Of a stretch of DNA of 64,000 nucleotides, positions 8,611-18,831 are shown one piece after another. The notes under the pieces are model-generated. The model was not told the origin of the DNA, did not search any database, and saw only the letters and a program-made list of their open reading frames with translations. Source of the DNA: an uncultured Propionibacteriaceae bacterium. GTDB taxonomy: Bacteria; Actinomycetota; Actinomycetes; Propionibacteriales; Propionibacteriaceae. Each line of letters opens with the position of its first letter. Positions within the stretch are counted from its first letter, which is position 1. Location of the stretch: positions 16,399 through 80,398 of the forward strand of contig CAMDZW010000013.1 in NCBI GenBank assembly GCA_945911015.1, given 5' to 3'. A program made the position numbers and the translations under genes.

Positions 8611-9692
8611 ACCCCGGTCGGCGGCGGAGCAATCGTGTGGTCGAGCTCTTCCTCAAGAGCGATGACCTCTTGGATCGGTCCACGGCCCGGATCGGCAATC
8701 AAGTCGATCAGGGTACGGACCGCCCGGCGTCCCATCTCCTGTTGAGGAATTCGAAATCCCGCAATCCGCGGCGATGAGTCGGGATGGTTGATCCAGCCAC
8801 CCAGGCTGATGATCGACAGCTCGTCCGGGACGGCGACACCATGCTGGACCGCGGACGCATACAGCTCAGCTGCGTCCCCCGGTGTCTCCAGCACCACCGC
8901 AGTCAACCGACGGGCATGTGTGGCGTCAAGGATGTCGGCCGGACCGACGGTGAGCACCGGTGCGGCAGCACGACCCAGTCCGTGCGCCGCCACCCCGTCG
9001 AGGAACCCGGTACGACGCTCCTCGGCCTGCTCGGTCGGATAGCCCTTCGAGACGAAACCGATCCGTCCATGTCCCAGACCGACGAGCGTGTCGATTGCTT
9101 TGCGGGCGGCCGCGTAGTTGTCCTCGGCCACGTAGGACACACCCGCACCCGGTACGTCCCGTCGACTGACGTGCACGAAAGGAAAGCAGTCGTTGGTGAG
9201 TCGTTGCATCTCTGCCAGGTTGGCGTCGACGTTCTTGCCACGACCGAGGATGATGCCGCCGTCGCCGAGTTGCAGCGCATTGGTCCCGTTGCCGTAGATC
9301 GCCCGGTGGCCGTCGGCGTCCCGGCTGGTCGTGATCAAGGCAAGGCTGTACCCCTGGGCCTCGGCCTCCTCCTCCACGCCGACGAAGAACTGGTGGTGGA
9401 AGTCATCGTGGCTGGCCGGGAAGGTGGCCGAATAGGTGAACACACTGATCAATCGGGTACGACCGCCCGCCAGACTGCGAGCAGTCACGTTAGGGACGTA
9501 GCCGAGCTGGCGCACGGCATCCCAGATGCGCGCGGTGGTCTCTTCGCTGGCACTGACCGTGCTGCGCCTGGAGGTGCCACTGACCACCGCAGACACGAGG
9601 GTCACCGACACGCCGGCCAGCCGGGCCACATCCTGTTGGGTGGGGCGGCGTTTGGGACGGCGGGCGGAGGTCCCCGAGTCTGTCGGTGTCAT
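8604..9692 (-). CDS. LacI-family transcriptional regulator (module 1)
   Basis: 362 residues: N-terminal LacI helix-turn-helix (residues 17-65) including TQQDVARLAGVSVTLVSAVV and the hinge-helix region, then a periplasmic-binding-protein-like sensor domain beginning LISVFTYSATFP. The same VFTY/VFTH...FP start recurs in the LacI genes at 46750 and 55239, so the three are paralogues. It is third in the operon after the exported glycosidase and the SBP, 12 bases after the SBP stop, suggesting autoregulation through the promoter near 13.68 kb. Ligand unknown; an oligosaccharide or sugar is likely. Confidence 0.9.
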   Translation of the reverse strand: MTPTDSGTSARRPKRRPTQQDVARLAGVSVTLVSAVVSGTSRRSTVSASEETTARIWDAVRQLGYVPNVTARSLAGGRTRLISVFTYSATFPASHDDFHHQFFVGVEEEAEAQGYSLALITTSRDADGHRAIYGNGTNALQLGDGGIILGRGKNVDANLAEMQRLTNDCFPFVHVSRRDVPGAGVSYVAEDNYAAARKAIDTLVGLGHGRIGFVSKGYPTEQAEERRTGFLDGVAAHGLGRAAAPVLTVGPADILDATHARRLTAVVLETPGDAAELYASAVQHGVAVPDELSIISLGGWINHPDSSPRIAGFRIPQQEMGRRAVRTLIDLIADPGRGPIQEVIALEEELDHTIAPPPTGVH

Positions 9693-9704
9693 GGTCGGAT
9701 CACT

Positions 9705-11336
9705 CTATTCGCCCCCGGACTGCTGCAGAGCTTCGGCATACTCAGCAGCGATCTTGTCGCCGCCCTCCGACCGCCAGGTCGCCACCGCATCGTCCCAGCT
9801 GTCCAGCTCGGCCCGATCAACCATGATGTCCAGGGCAATCGCGTTGATCGTGTTGTTGATCGTCGCCCCCTCCTTCATGTCCGTGGGCGAGAACAGTCCT
9901 GCGGTTGGCCAGGGCACGGCATCCTCCATGGCGGCGAAGGCCATCTCGTACTCGGTTCGGGCCAGGTCGACGTACGCCGGTTGGTAGTGCACTCCGGGTG
10001 GGTTGGCGACGTATTCCGCTGCGCCAAGCTTCTCGTTGGAGACGTCGGGATCAAGGATGGGGTCGGTGCCATCGAGGGTGTAGTTGTGGCCCTCGACGCC
10101 ATAGGCCTTCTGGAGATACTCCCGGGTCCCGAACGGGGCGGAGAGCGCATCCAACACTCGGAGCAACTCATCGACCCGGTCAGCGTCGTCAATCTTCTTG
10201 ATCCCGGTGAAGGAGAGTGCCCCCGAGCCCAGGTGAGCGCGGGCCGTTCCGCCGCCTTCCCACTTCGGCGGGCTGATGGGAATGGTGTGGGTGCCGCTGT
10301 CGTCAAGCAGCGTCCTGGCAACAACCGCCCAGGTCGAGCTGCTGAAGAACATCGGCACCCGGCCACCGACGTACCAGGTCACCATCTGGCCACCGCTGAC
10401 GGTCAGCGTGTCGGGTTCGAAGCACCCTGCCCTCCACAGGTCACGGAGAATTCCCAGTGCCTGCTTGTACTGGGGGGTGGCATACGCGCTCGTGAAGTTC
10501 CCGCCCTCGGTGTCCCAGACGTTGGGGCTGCCCACCATGGCGTTCACCCAACCGAGAACCTGGGCGGGGCTGCGCAACGCCCACTGGTTCTTCTTGGGGT
10601 TGGTGAGAGCCTTGCACAGGGCGATGAACTCCTCGCCGTTGGTGGGTTGCGGATCCACTCCGGCAGCCTCCGCCTCCGGCCCACGGATCGCGCCCCAGGT
10701 GCGTACCGGCTGTTGTTGTTTCGGAACTCCGTAGAGACGGCCCGAGAACACTGCATTCTGCCACGCATAGGTGGGGAGATTGGCGAGGTTCGGATACTTC
10801 TGGATCGCGTCACCAGCGAGCACCTCGGTGAGATCGGTGAATCGTGAAGCGAGCAGACCGGGCAGGTCAGTCACATTGGTGAAGATCTGCGCCAGGTCGG
10901 GGATGTCGTCGCTGGCGACAACGGTGGCGAACTTGGCGTTGTAGTCGGCGATGGGAACCCCGACGAAGCCCAGATCTGTCCCCAGCATGGTGTTGAGACC
11001 CTGCCAGTACGGGTTGGATTCGACCGGCTTCGGAGACGATGGCACCAGGCACAGGGCGGTGACACTGCCACCGTCGAGTGGCGGCTCACTCAACGCCTGT
11101 GGCGGGTCGGCGGGATAGTGCTCGAAGAACGGCTGAGCACCTTGCTCGTTGGTCGGACCGTCAGGCTCGACGCCAAGGTACGGAATGTAGTCCGGGAGCG
11201 CACTGGCCCCGCCAGCGGTGGGCTCCACCTGGCCACCAGGGCTGGGACCTGTCGTGCAGCCGGCCACGCCGGTGCCAACGGCCACAGCCCCCAGAGCTGC
11301 GGTGCCAGCCAGCACGGATCGTCGGGTGATGGTCAT
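9705..11336 (-). CDS. Extracellular solute-binding lipoprotein (LplA/YtcQ-like, module 1)
   Basis: 543 residues. The N-terminus TRRSVLAGTAALG is a twin-arginine signal, followed by lipobox VAGC, so the mature protein is probably a membrane-anchored lipoprotein. Its size and pattern (FTDLTEVLAGDAIQKYP, then WQNAVFSGRLYGVP) match the large oligosaccharide-binding SBPs. Such proteins deliver oligosaccharides to an ABC transporter. The start ATG overlaps the preceding glycosidase stop by four bases (ATGA). No permease gene is adjacent, so the membrane partner must lie elsewhere. It is paralogous to the SBP at 53475-55127. Confidence 0.9.
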   Translation of the reverse strand: MTITRRSVLAGTAALGAVAVGTGVAGCTTGPSPGGQVEPTAGGASALPDYIPYLGVEPDGPTNEQGAQPFFEHYPADPPQALSEPPLDGGSVTALCLVPSSPKPVESNPYWQGLNTMLGTDLGFVGVPIADYNAKFATVVASDDIPDLAQIFTNVTDLPGLLASRFTDLTEVLAGDAIQKYPNLANLPTYAWQNAVFSGRLYGVPKQQQPVRTWGAIRGPEAEAAGVDPQPTNGEEFIALCKALTNPKKNQWALRSPAQVLGWVNAMVGSPNVWDTEGGNFTSAYATPQYKQALGILRDLWRAGCFEPDTLTVSGGQMVTWYVGGRVPMFFSSSTWAVVARTLLDDSGTHTIPISPPKWEGGGTARAHLGSGALSFTGIKKIDDADRVDELLRVLDALSAPFGTREYLQKAYGVEGHNYTLDGTDPILDPDVSNEKLGAAEYVANPPGVHYQPAYVDLARTEYEMAFAAMEDAVPWPTAGLFSPTDMKEGATINNTINAIALDIMVDRAELDSWDDAVATWRSEGGDKIAAEYAEALQQSGGE

Positions 11337-13582
11337 CGGTTGTCCTTTCCGGTCGGGAGATGGTGGCTCAGCCGGATCAGCGTCTGAACCTGATCCGGGC
11401 TGAGGGTGTGGTCCTGTTGTGAAGTGATCATGGAACGGTAGGCCGCCAAGTGCTGGCCGGCTTCGTCGAGCTTGTTGACCCGCGTGGTGGCCGCAGCCTT
11501 GGTGAGCAACTGGCGAGCGCTGCGGGCAACGCCCTGCTGTGACGGGGCGCCGAAGTCCTGCAACTCGCTCACCGTCCGGTCGGTCAACGACCCGAAGTCC
11601 ACCAGCTCGATCTCGTAGTGGTGGACTGCCATCGGATCGTAGTCGTCGGAGAACGAACCGTCGGGCCCCACCGACACGGTACGGTCCTCGTCGCGGACAG
11701 ACACCGAGAGCGCAGCCGGTACGGTGAAGGTTGCGGTCTGCGAATCCCGGGTGTGGTTGACCGTGAGGAGATATCCCTTCCCAGCATGGGATTTGAGAAG
11801 GGTGTTGAGCCAGTCCTCACTCGACAGGGTGGCTTCCGGGGCTGTGTCGATGGACAGCAACACCGGGATCAGACCGTGCACTTCCTCAGCCGTGGTGACG
11901 GCGATGTCCCACGCCTCCTCGACGGAGACGTCGGGCGCTTCCTGCTGCTGCAACCGGCTGAGCATGTAGTAGATCAGCCCACTGGTCCCCTCGCAGATGA
12001 ACTGCCAGGTCATGCTGCGGAATTCCGGTCCGGTGGGGAATCGCCCCACCCGGTTGTAGTGCTCCCACGAGAAGGCCTGAGGTACATGCCAGGCAGGACG
12101 GTTGGCCAGGGCCGCATTCTGTCCTCGGACCACCGTGGTGGGTTCGCCGACATCAGAGGTGTCGTCGTAGATCGGGTAGGAGGCGGCGCCGGACACATCC
12201 AGCATGCGCACATAGGCCCGTTGGTCGTCACGGGGCAGTTCGGCCAGGGCATGTTCCAAGTAGGCCGGATGATGGGGGTCGTGACTGGCGACGGCATCGT
12301 AGTGCACCTTGAGCCGTTCGTGGAGCAACGACTTGGGCTCGTCAGCCATGTACCAGGCCAGCATCGCCGGATGATCACCGAACCTTTCGACCCGGTCCAG
12401 GATCGCGGGCACCTCATCGGCTTCGGTGACGATCTCTGCCGGCTTGTAGGCGCTGGCCGAGTCGTGGAAGAAGGCCATCAGTGGATAGATGACGTTGACC
12501 CCATTGGCCTCAGCCAGGTCCAGCGCCGCCTTGGTGGGCGGGGCGTAGGGCAGGATCGTGTCGAACGGGGTGCCATTGATGGTCTCCAAGGCGTCGGCCA
12601 GCCCGCCGTGGTAGAGGCCGATCGGAAAGTAGGGCTCGCCGTCACGGATGAAGCGACCGTGCCGATCGAAATAGGTGGGAGGCGCGCTGGTCAGCTTCTC
12701 CAGACCCCACTCCTCGGCCTCGACGGTCTGCCCGGTCGCCTTGTTGATCAACTCAATGCGCAGGGTGTGCCTGCCGGCGGCGAGCCCGTCCGTCGAATAG
12801 CTGTAGTCGAGGGTCTCGGCAGCCTCAACTGTGGTCTGGTCGACCAGCTCATCGGCTGCGGTGAGCAAGGAAACGGTGACCTGGTGGGCGGACAGGTCCT
12901 CGGTCTCGACCGAGGATCGCAGCTCGATGGTGTCGTGGTCACCGGGAATCACCAGGCCCCGATAGGACGGGGTGTGCAGTTCGGTGTGCAACTGCCGCGG
13001 CTTGATCGCGCGCAGGGTCAGGTCATCGAACCAGGCTGTGCCGGCGTCCACCTCGCTGTAGAGGTACAGCTGGACGGCCAGCTCCTCGGTCCCTTCCGGG
13101 GGCGTGAACAACACCTGCGCCTGCACCCAGTCGTCCGAGCGGACGTCCAGGCTGTACGACCCTTTCAGCCATCCGGTGGCGCTGAAGGCGTCGAGCCCGA
13201 CCTTGGCCCCGCGGATCGCCGGTCCCTCGAGGTCGACGGCTCGAACCCAGCACGTCAGTTCGTAGGCGACACCGGCTTCGGCCGGGATGATCATGGTGGC
13301 GGTCACGTAGCTGTCGCCGGCCGAGCGGTCATACCGCAGGCTGCGGTCGCCGGTGTGGGCGACGGTGTCGTCATAGATGGTCGGCCCTTCGAGCCAGTCG
13401 GCCTCATCGGTCTCGAAGGACGTCTGGTAGATGACATCGGTGCCGTCATCGGCCGAGGCCGGCAGAATCTGCCGTTGTCCCAGCAGTGGTGCGCGGGTGA
13501 AGGCCGACTCCGCTGAAACACCTATTCCGGCGGCCGTTCCGGCGGCCACGGAGCCCAGAAGGGCTCTGCGCGAGAGGGTCAT
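11333..13582 (-). CDS. Tat-exported putative glycoside hydrolase with N-terminal carbohydrate-binding region
   Basis: 749 residues. The twin-arginine signal is LSRRALLGSVAAG, without a lipobox. Residues about 50-190 resemble a carbohydrate-binding beta-sandwich (LEGPAIRGAKVGLDAF, then WFDDLTLRAIKP). From about residue 290 the pattern FDRHGRFIRDGEPYFPIGLYHGG opens a TIM-barrel glycosidase-like core. WYMADEP contains Asp414-Glu415, candidates for the acid/base pair. I do not recognise a numbered GH family. Start ATG 13582 has GGAAAGG seven bases upstream. It is first in the operon with the SBP and LacI genes, so it probably attacks the same polymer outside the cell. Confidence 0.7.
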   Translation of the reverse strand: MTLSRRALLGSVAAGTAAGIGVSAESAFTRAPLLGQRQILPASADDGTDVIYQTSFETDEADWLEGPTIYDDTVAHTGDRSLRYDRSAGDSYVTATMIIPAEAGVAYELTCWVRAVDLEGPAIRGAKVGLDAFSATGWLKGSYSLDVRSDDWVQAQVLFTPPEGTEELAVQLYLYSEVDAGTAWFDDLTLRAIKPRQLHTELHTPSYRGLVIPGDHDTIELRSSVETEDLSAHQVTVSLLTAADELVDQTTVEAAETLDYSYSTDGLAAGRHTLRIELINKATGQTVEAEEWGLEKLTSAPPTYFDRHGRFIRDGEPYFPIGLYHGGLADALETINGTPFDTILPYAPPTKAALDLAEANGVNVIYPLMAFFHDSASAYKPAEIVTEADEVPAILDRVERFGDHPAMLAWYMADEPKSLLHERLKVHYDAVASHDPHHPAYLEHALAELPRDDQRAYVRMLDVSGAASYPIYDDTSDVGEPTTVVRGQNAALANRPAWHVPQAFSWEHYNRVGRFPTGPEFRSMTWQFICEGTSGLIYYMLSRLQQQEAPDVSVEEAWDIAVTTAEEVHGLIPVLLSIDTAPEATLSSEDWLNTLLKSHAGKGYLLTVNHTRDSQTATFTVPAALSVSVRDEDRTVSVGPDGSFSDDYDPMAVHHYEIELVDFGSLTDRTVSELQDFGAPSQQGVARSARQLLTKAAATTRVNKLDEAGQHLAAYRSMITSQQDHTLSPDQVQTLIRLSHHLPTGKDNR

Positions 13583-13660
13583 GATGCAACCTTTCCAACC
13601 TCGTTGTTTCTGAAGGTGAAGCCAGCCCAAGAACAGAATCGAACAGGTGATCCATGAGGG

Positions 13661-13702
13661 GCTTCATGAACGAAGCTAGCACAGGGCTTCGAGGAAGGTC
13701 AA
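13661..13702 (-). promoter_or_regulatory. Promoter with overlapping LacI-type operator for the module 1 operon
   Basis: On the minus strand a -35 TTGACC (13697-13702) and a -10 TAGCTT (13673-13678) are spaced by 18 bases. An imperfect palindrome GCTTC-N6-GAAGC (13661-13676) containing TTCATGAA overlaps the -10, an ideal place for repression by the operon's own LacI protein. Confidence 0.55.
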
Positions 13703-13744
13703 CGCCCCGGCATACAAACCAACGCACCCTTGACACAAACCAAA

Positions 13745-13776
13745 CAGGGCGGCCCGGCCGAAGCCGGACCGCCCTG
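13745..13776 (-). terminator. groEL terminator
   Basis: Fourteen-pair GC stem with one G.U pair and a UUCG tetraloop when read on the minus strand, followed on that strand by a T-rich stretch (TTTGGTTTGTG). It lies about 40 bases after the groEL stop. Confidence 0.85.
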
Positions 13777-13815
13777 TTCAGTGATTCTGGTGTGCGGTGA
13801 TGCTGGTGGCTGGGA

Positions 13816-15552
<1,737 letters not shown>

Positions 15553-15569
15553 TCATCGTGCCCGACTAG

Positions 15570-15594
15570 TGGCACTCTCACCGGGAGAGTGCCA
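15570..15594. promoter_or_regulatory. CIRCE element (HrcA operator) 1
   Basis: Inverted repeat GGCACTC-N9-GAGTGCC (15571-15577 and 15587-15593), flanked by T/A. This is the CIRCE consensus core, about 125 bases upstream of groEL. Confidence 0.92.
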
Positions 15595-15602
15595 ATCCAT
15601 TC

Positions 15603-15629
15603 TTAGCACTCGCCCCAAGAGAGTGCAAA
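15603..15629. promoter_or_regulatory. CIRCE element (HrcA operator) 2
   Basis: TTAGCACTC-N9-GAGTGCAAA, an almost perfect CIRCE (consensus TTAGCACTC-N9-GAGTGCTAA), eight bases beyond the first copy. Two tandem copies imply tight HrcA repression of groEL. Confidence 0.92.
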
Positions 15630-15719
15630 CGCCTGACCAGTCCACGAACTGGTCTCGACGCCCTGAAACCACCCCAACGCCTCGGTCAGACCGCTCGCGG
15701 CGAACCGCACTGAGAAGCA

Positions 15720-15754
15720 CAACACCCCCGGGACGCAGGTCTCCGGGGGTGTTG
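15720..15754 (-). terminator. Terminator after the DUF3263 gene
   Basis: Perfect 12-base-pair stem, CAACACCCCCGG (15720-15731) with its complement (15743-15754), and an 11-base loop. It lies just beyond the 3' end of the minus-strand DUF3263 gene. Confidence 0.8.
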
Positions 15755-15777
15755 GGTCCGTGGCTGTGGTGGGCGAA

Positions 15778-16074
15778 TCAGGCCTCGGCATCGAATCCGA
15801 GTCGACGCGCCGAGCGGGCGCGTTGCCGGGTTTCGCGAAGGCGTCGCAACCGTTTGACCAGCAGCGGATCATGGGCCAGGGACTCCGGCTTGTCGATCAA
15901 CGCATTCAGGACCTGGTAGTAGCGGGTCGCCGACATGTCGAAGTTGTCCCGGATCGCCTGCTCCTTGGCCCCAGGGAACTTCCACCACTGGCGCTCGAAG
16001 TCAAGGATCTCGGCATCCCGAGCGGACAGCTGCGTACCAGCGCCGGGGGTCGTCTCCAGATGAGGTGTCGCCAT
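15778..16074 (-). CDS. DUF3263 domain protein (small actinobacterial protein)
   Basis: 98 residues. The core reads LSARDAEILDFERQWWKFPG, followed by KEQAIRDNFDMSATRYYQVLN, the DUF3263 signature; the second half of the core has the look of a sigma-like helix-turn-helix. The family is restricted to actinomycetes and its function is not established; DNA binding is plausible. The C-terminus is rich in Arg. Followed by a strong terminator, so it is monocistronic. It is divergent from manA. Confidence 0.88.
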   Translation of the reverse strand: MATPHLETTPGAGTQLSARDAEILDFERQWWKFPGAKEQAIRDNFDMSATRYYQVLNALIDKPESLAHDPLLVKRLRRLRETRQRARSARRLGFDAEA

Positions 16075-16167
16075 GGGCCGAGTCTAGCGACGAATGACAG
16101 GCGTGTCATTCCACCCTCGCCGGCCCGTCGGAACACAGCTATGATCCTGAGCGACCGAGGAGGAACA

Positions 16168-17328
16168 GTGGAACGTCTGACCGGCCCGATCCAGCACTAT
16201 GCCTGGGGGTCAACCTCCGAGATCCCGGCTCTGCTGGGAGTGCCCGCCGACGGCCAGCCCTGGGCCGAGCTCTGGCTCGGTGCACACCCGTCCGCCCCGG
16301 CCCAACTCGCTTCCGGCGGCCTGGATGCCGCCATCACGGCTGATCCCGGCATCGTCGGACAGGACTCGGTCGACCGCTTCGGCCCACGCCTGCCGTACCT
16401 GATGAAGGTGCTGGCCGCAGCGCAGCCGTTGTCCCTGCAGGCCCACCCGAGCCGTTCCCGGGCCGAGGAAGGATTTGCCGCAGAGGAGGCGGCCGGAGTG
16501 CCGCGCGAGGCGAGCACCCGCAACTACCGCGACGACTGGCCCAAGCCCGAAGTGCTGTGCGCACTGGGTGACTTCGAGGCGCTGTACGGCTTTGCTGACC
16601 CCGAACAGGTGGCCGAGAACTTCGACCGTCTCGCGGTGGCCGGGTTGGCCGATCTGGTGGCGCCACTGCGCGGCGCCAACGGGATCCGTACGGTGTTCAC
16701 TCGTCTGTGTCGTCTCACCTCGGCGCGCGAGCTGGTCGCCGATGTCGTGACTGCCGCGGCAGCATCGGCGAGTGAACCTTCCCCGTACGGGAAGTGGTGC
16801 GCGACTGCGGTCGAACTGAATGAGCACCACCGCGGCGATCCGGGTGTGATCGCCGCACTGCTGATGAACCGGATGTCACTGTCCGCTGGCGAGGCGATCT
16901 ACCTGCCGGCCGGAAACCTGCATGCCTACCTGTCCGGGCTCGGCGTGGAGATCATGGCCAATTCCGACAACGTGCTGCGCGGCGGACTGACCGGCAAACA
17001 TGTCGACGTGGGCGAGCTGGAGGCCGTCCTCGACTTCTCCCCGGTCGCCCCTGAGGTCATCGGCCATGACGAGGTGGCCCCCGGCCTGTTCTGCTACCGC
17101 ACGCCCGCGCCGGAGTTCCGACTGTGGCGGATTGAGCTGTCGGGGAGCATCGAGCTGCCGGACACCGCATTCGGTCGGGTGGTTTTGGTGAGCGCTGGCG
17201 TCGTGTCAACTGAACCCCTCGAACTGCGCCACGGCGAATCTGCCTGGGCACCGGCTGGCGAGACCGTGACACTGACGGGCGAGGGCCACGTCTTTGTCGG
17301 GTCGCCCGGACTGGACTCGGCCCGCTAG
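16168..17328 (+). CDS. manA: Mannose-6-phosphate isomerase, class I
   Basis: 386 residues. It interconverts mannose-6-phosphate and fructose-6-phosphate in the cytoplasm, linking mannose catabolism to GDP-mannose synthesis. N-terminal ERLTGPIQHYAWGS, the zinc-site segment QAHPSRSRAEEGF and the later AGNLHAYLSGLGVEIMANSD are typical of type I PMI. GTG at 16168 is chosen because GGAGG sits five to six bases upstream; the ATG at 16141 would add nine residues and place the ribosome site inside the gene. It stands alone, followed 27 bases later by tRNA-Thr. Confidence 0.93.
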   Translation: MERLTGPIQHYAWGSTSEIPALLGVPADGQPWAELWLGAHPSAPAQLASGGLDAAITADPGIVGQDSVDRFGPRLPYLMKVLAAAQPLSLQAHPSRSRAEEGFAAEEAAGVPREASTRNYRDDWPKPEVLCALGDFEALYGFADPEQVAENFDRLAVAGLADLVAPLRGANGIRTVFTRLCRLTSARELVADVVTAAAASASEPSPYGKWCATAVELNEHHRGDPGVIAALLMNRMSLSAGEAIYLPAGNLHAYLSGLGVEIMANSDNVLRGGLTGKHVDVGELEAVLDFSPVAPEVIGHDEVAPGLFCYRTPAPEFRLWRIELSGSIELPDTAFGRVVLVSAGVVSTEPLELRHGESAWAPAGETVTLTGEGHVFVGSPGLDSAR

Positions 17329-17355
17329 ACTCGGCGTGCTGGTCCGCCAGCCACT

Positions 17356-17428
17356 GCCCCTATAGCTCAGTTGGTAGAGCAGCTGTCTTGTAAACAGCAG
17401 GTCGCGGGTTCGAATCCTGTTGGGGGCT
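17356..17428 (+). tRNA. tRNA-Thr (anticodon TGT)
   Basis: Full cloverleaf: acceptor GCCCCTA pairing with TGGGGGC including one G.T, the D-arm AGCTCAGTTGGTAGAGC, the anticodon stem CTGTC around loop CTTGTAA with anticodon TGT, and a TTCGAAT T-loop. The CCA end is not encoded. Confidence 0.95.
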
Positions 17429-17463
17429 CGCAGTCCATCTGACAAACAACGCGACGGACCGAG

Positions 17464-17482
17464 TTAGCTTCGCCTAACCTAA
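17464..17482. promoter_or_regulatory. IdeR/DtxR iron box
   Basis: TTAGCTTCGCCTAACCTAA matches 17 of 19 positions of the IdeR/DtxR consensus, five bases before the start of the siderophore-binding pseudogene. With iron, IdeR would block this promoter. Confidence 0.85.
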
Positions 17483-17487
17483 TGTCC

Positions 17488-18452
17488 ATGCGGGATTCTG
17501 CGTGCCACCACGCTCCACCTGACCCTTGCCCTGACGTTCCTGATCGGCCTGACTGCTGCATGCAGCCCGAGCGGGGACAGCGAGCCAGTCCCCACGGACA
17601 GCCCTGTTGCCGTCTCCCACATCTTCGGCACGACACAACTCGACAAGGTGCCCACACGGGTGGTCTCCCTCGATGCGCCGTGGACTGACACCCTGTTGGC
17701 GCTCGGCGTCGAACCGGTCGGCTACGCGGTCGACAGCTACTCCCCTGACGGCATGGCATGGCAGGAGTTCGGCCCCGACAGCACATCTTTCGACACCACC
17801 GAGGGACTGCCGTACGAACAGATCGCTGCTCTGGACCCGGATCTGATCGTCGGGTCGTACACGGTCATCGACGAAGCCGTCCATCAGCGACTCAGCGAGA
17901 TCGCCCCCACCGTGGCTCGACTCGATGACGCGCAGGTCACCCCATGGCAGGACCTGGTCGCCGCTGGCGGCATTCTGTTGGACCGTGCCGACCAGGCCAG
18001 CGCACTGATCGCTGAGGTGAACGCCGGGATCGATGCGATCCGCGATGAGCTGCCCGGCCTGGCGGGTCGCACCTTCGCCCTGGCCCAGTACATCCCAGGC
18101 ACGGGCTTGATCGCGGTCGCCGACGAGGATGACGGGTCCTCGGTCTTCTTCCAACGCCTCGGCCTGACCATGCTGCCTGCGCTGGCCGAGGAAGGCGAGA
18201 AGACTGGCCAGGCACGGATCTCCTTCAGCCCGGAGCGATTGGAGCTGCTCCACGCCGACCTGTTGGCCTTTCTGATCAACGGAGCCGATGAGTCAGCACT
18301 GGCCGACATCCCGGGGATTCGACAAGTTGCCGGGAACGGTCGCCATCCTCGACTACGACACGATCGTTGCGCTGACCACGCCGTCAGTACTCTCGGTGCC
18401 GTACGCCGCGGACAAGCTCAAGCCCTACCTGGCCGAAACAGCCGCCGGCTGA
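17488..18452 (+). pseudogene. Fe(III)-siderophore ABC transporter substrate-binding lipoprotein, two frameshifts
   Basis: The reassembled reading is a class III SBP: hydrophobic signal, lipobox TAAC, then TRVVSLDAPWTDTLLALGV and YEQIAALDPDLIVGS, ending VALTTPSVLSVPYAADKLKP. This family captures ferric siderophores for FhuBC/FecCD-type import. The frame is broken twice. The only ATG (17488) is one base out of frame with the signal peptide, whose own frame has a TAA at 17480 and no standard start after it. Near 18312-18316 an extra G in a G run shifts the last 45 codons; they are intact in the next frame to the TGA at 18450-18452. Either this is a recent pseudogene or there are two sequencing errors. 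The promoter and iron box remain intact. Confidence 0.75.
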
Positions 18453-18471
18453 TCGGTGCCGCCACGCCGGG

Positions 18472-18756
18472 CTAGTCCTGGCTCGCGTCGATCACGTTTC
18501 CGGCCAGATTGTTCAGTCCGGCGAGCAGTCCGAAGACGATCATCAGCCCACCCGCGACCAATGAGCCTGTGATGACGGCGATGATGAGGCAGGTCAGCGC
18601 CAGACCGGTGTGGACCAGCCCGCGGACCTGGAACCTGCGGACCGGGTTCTCCTTGCGGCCGGCGGACTTGATCAGTCGGACGGCCTGATCTTCATCGATG
18701 TCCCCGTCCCGGTGTGCCTGCTTGATCTCAGCAAGGAGATTCTCGTAGTGCCCCAT
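18472..18756 (-). CDS. Small membrane protein of unknown function
   Basis: 94 residues. The N-terminal 35 residues are charged (LLAEIKQAHRDGDIDEDQAV resembles the short helical SHOCT/DUF1707-like segment). One long or two short hydrophobic helices follow at about 45-85 (TGLALTCLIIAVITGSLVAG and following). I do not recognise the family. It is convergent with the siderophore SBP relic and divergent from the Ada-AlkA gene. Confidence 0.6.
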   Translation of the reverse strand: MGHYENLLAEIKQAHRDGDIDEDQAVRLIKSAGRKENPVRRFQVRGLVHTGLALTCLIIAVITGSLVAGGLMIVFGLLAGLNNLAGNVIDASQD

Positions 18757-18831
18757 GCTGGGAAACCTAACACGAGCCGCGATGTCCGATTTTGGCTAGT
18801 CATCGCGTTCCTGCTCTGCAAGGATCATGAG

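Noticed and set aside
15635..15654. Inverted repeat GACCAGT-N6-ACTGGTC between groEL and DUF3263
   Set aside because: Short and without T tract or recognisable regulator; not enough for a call.
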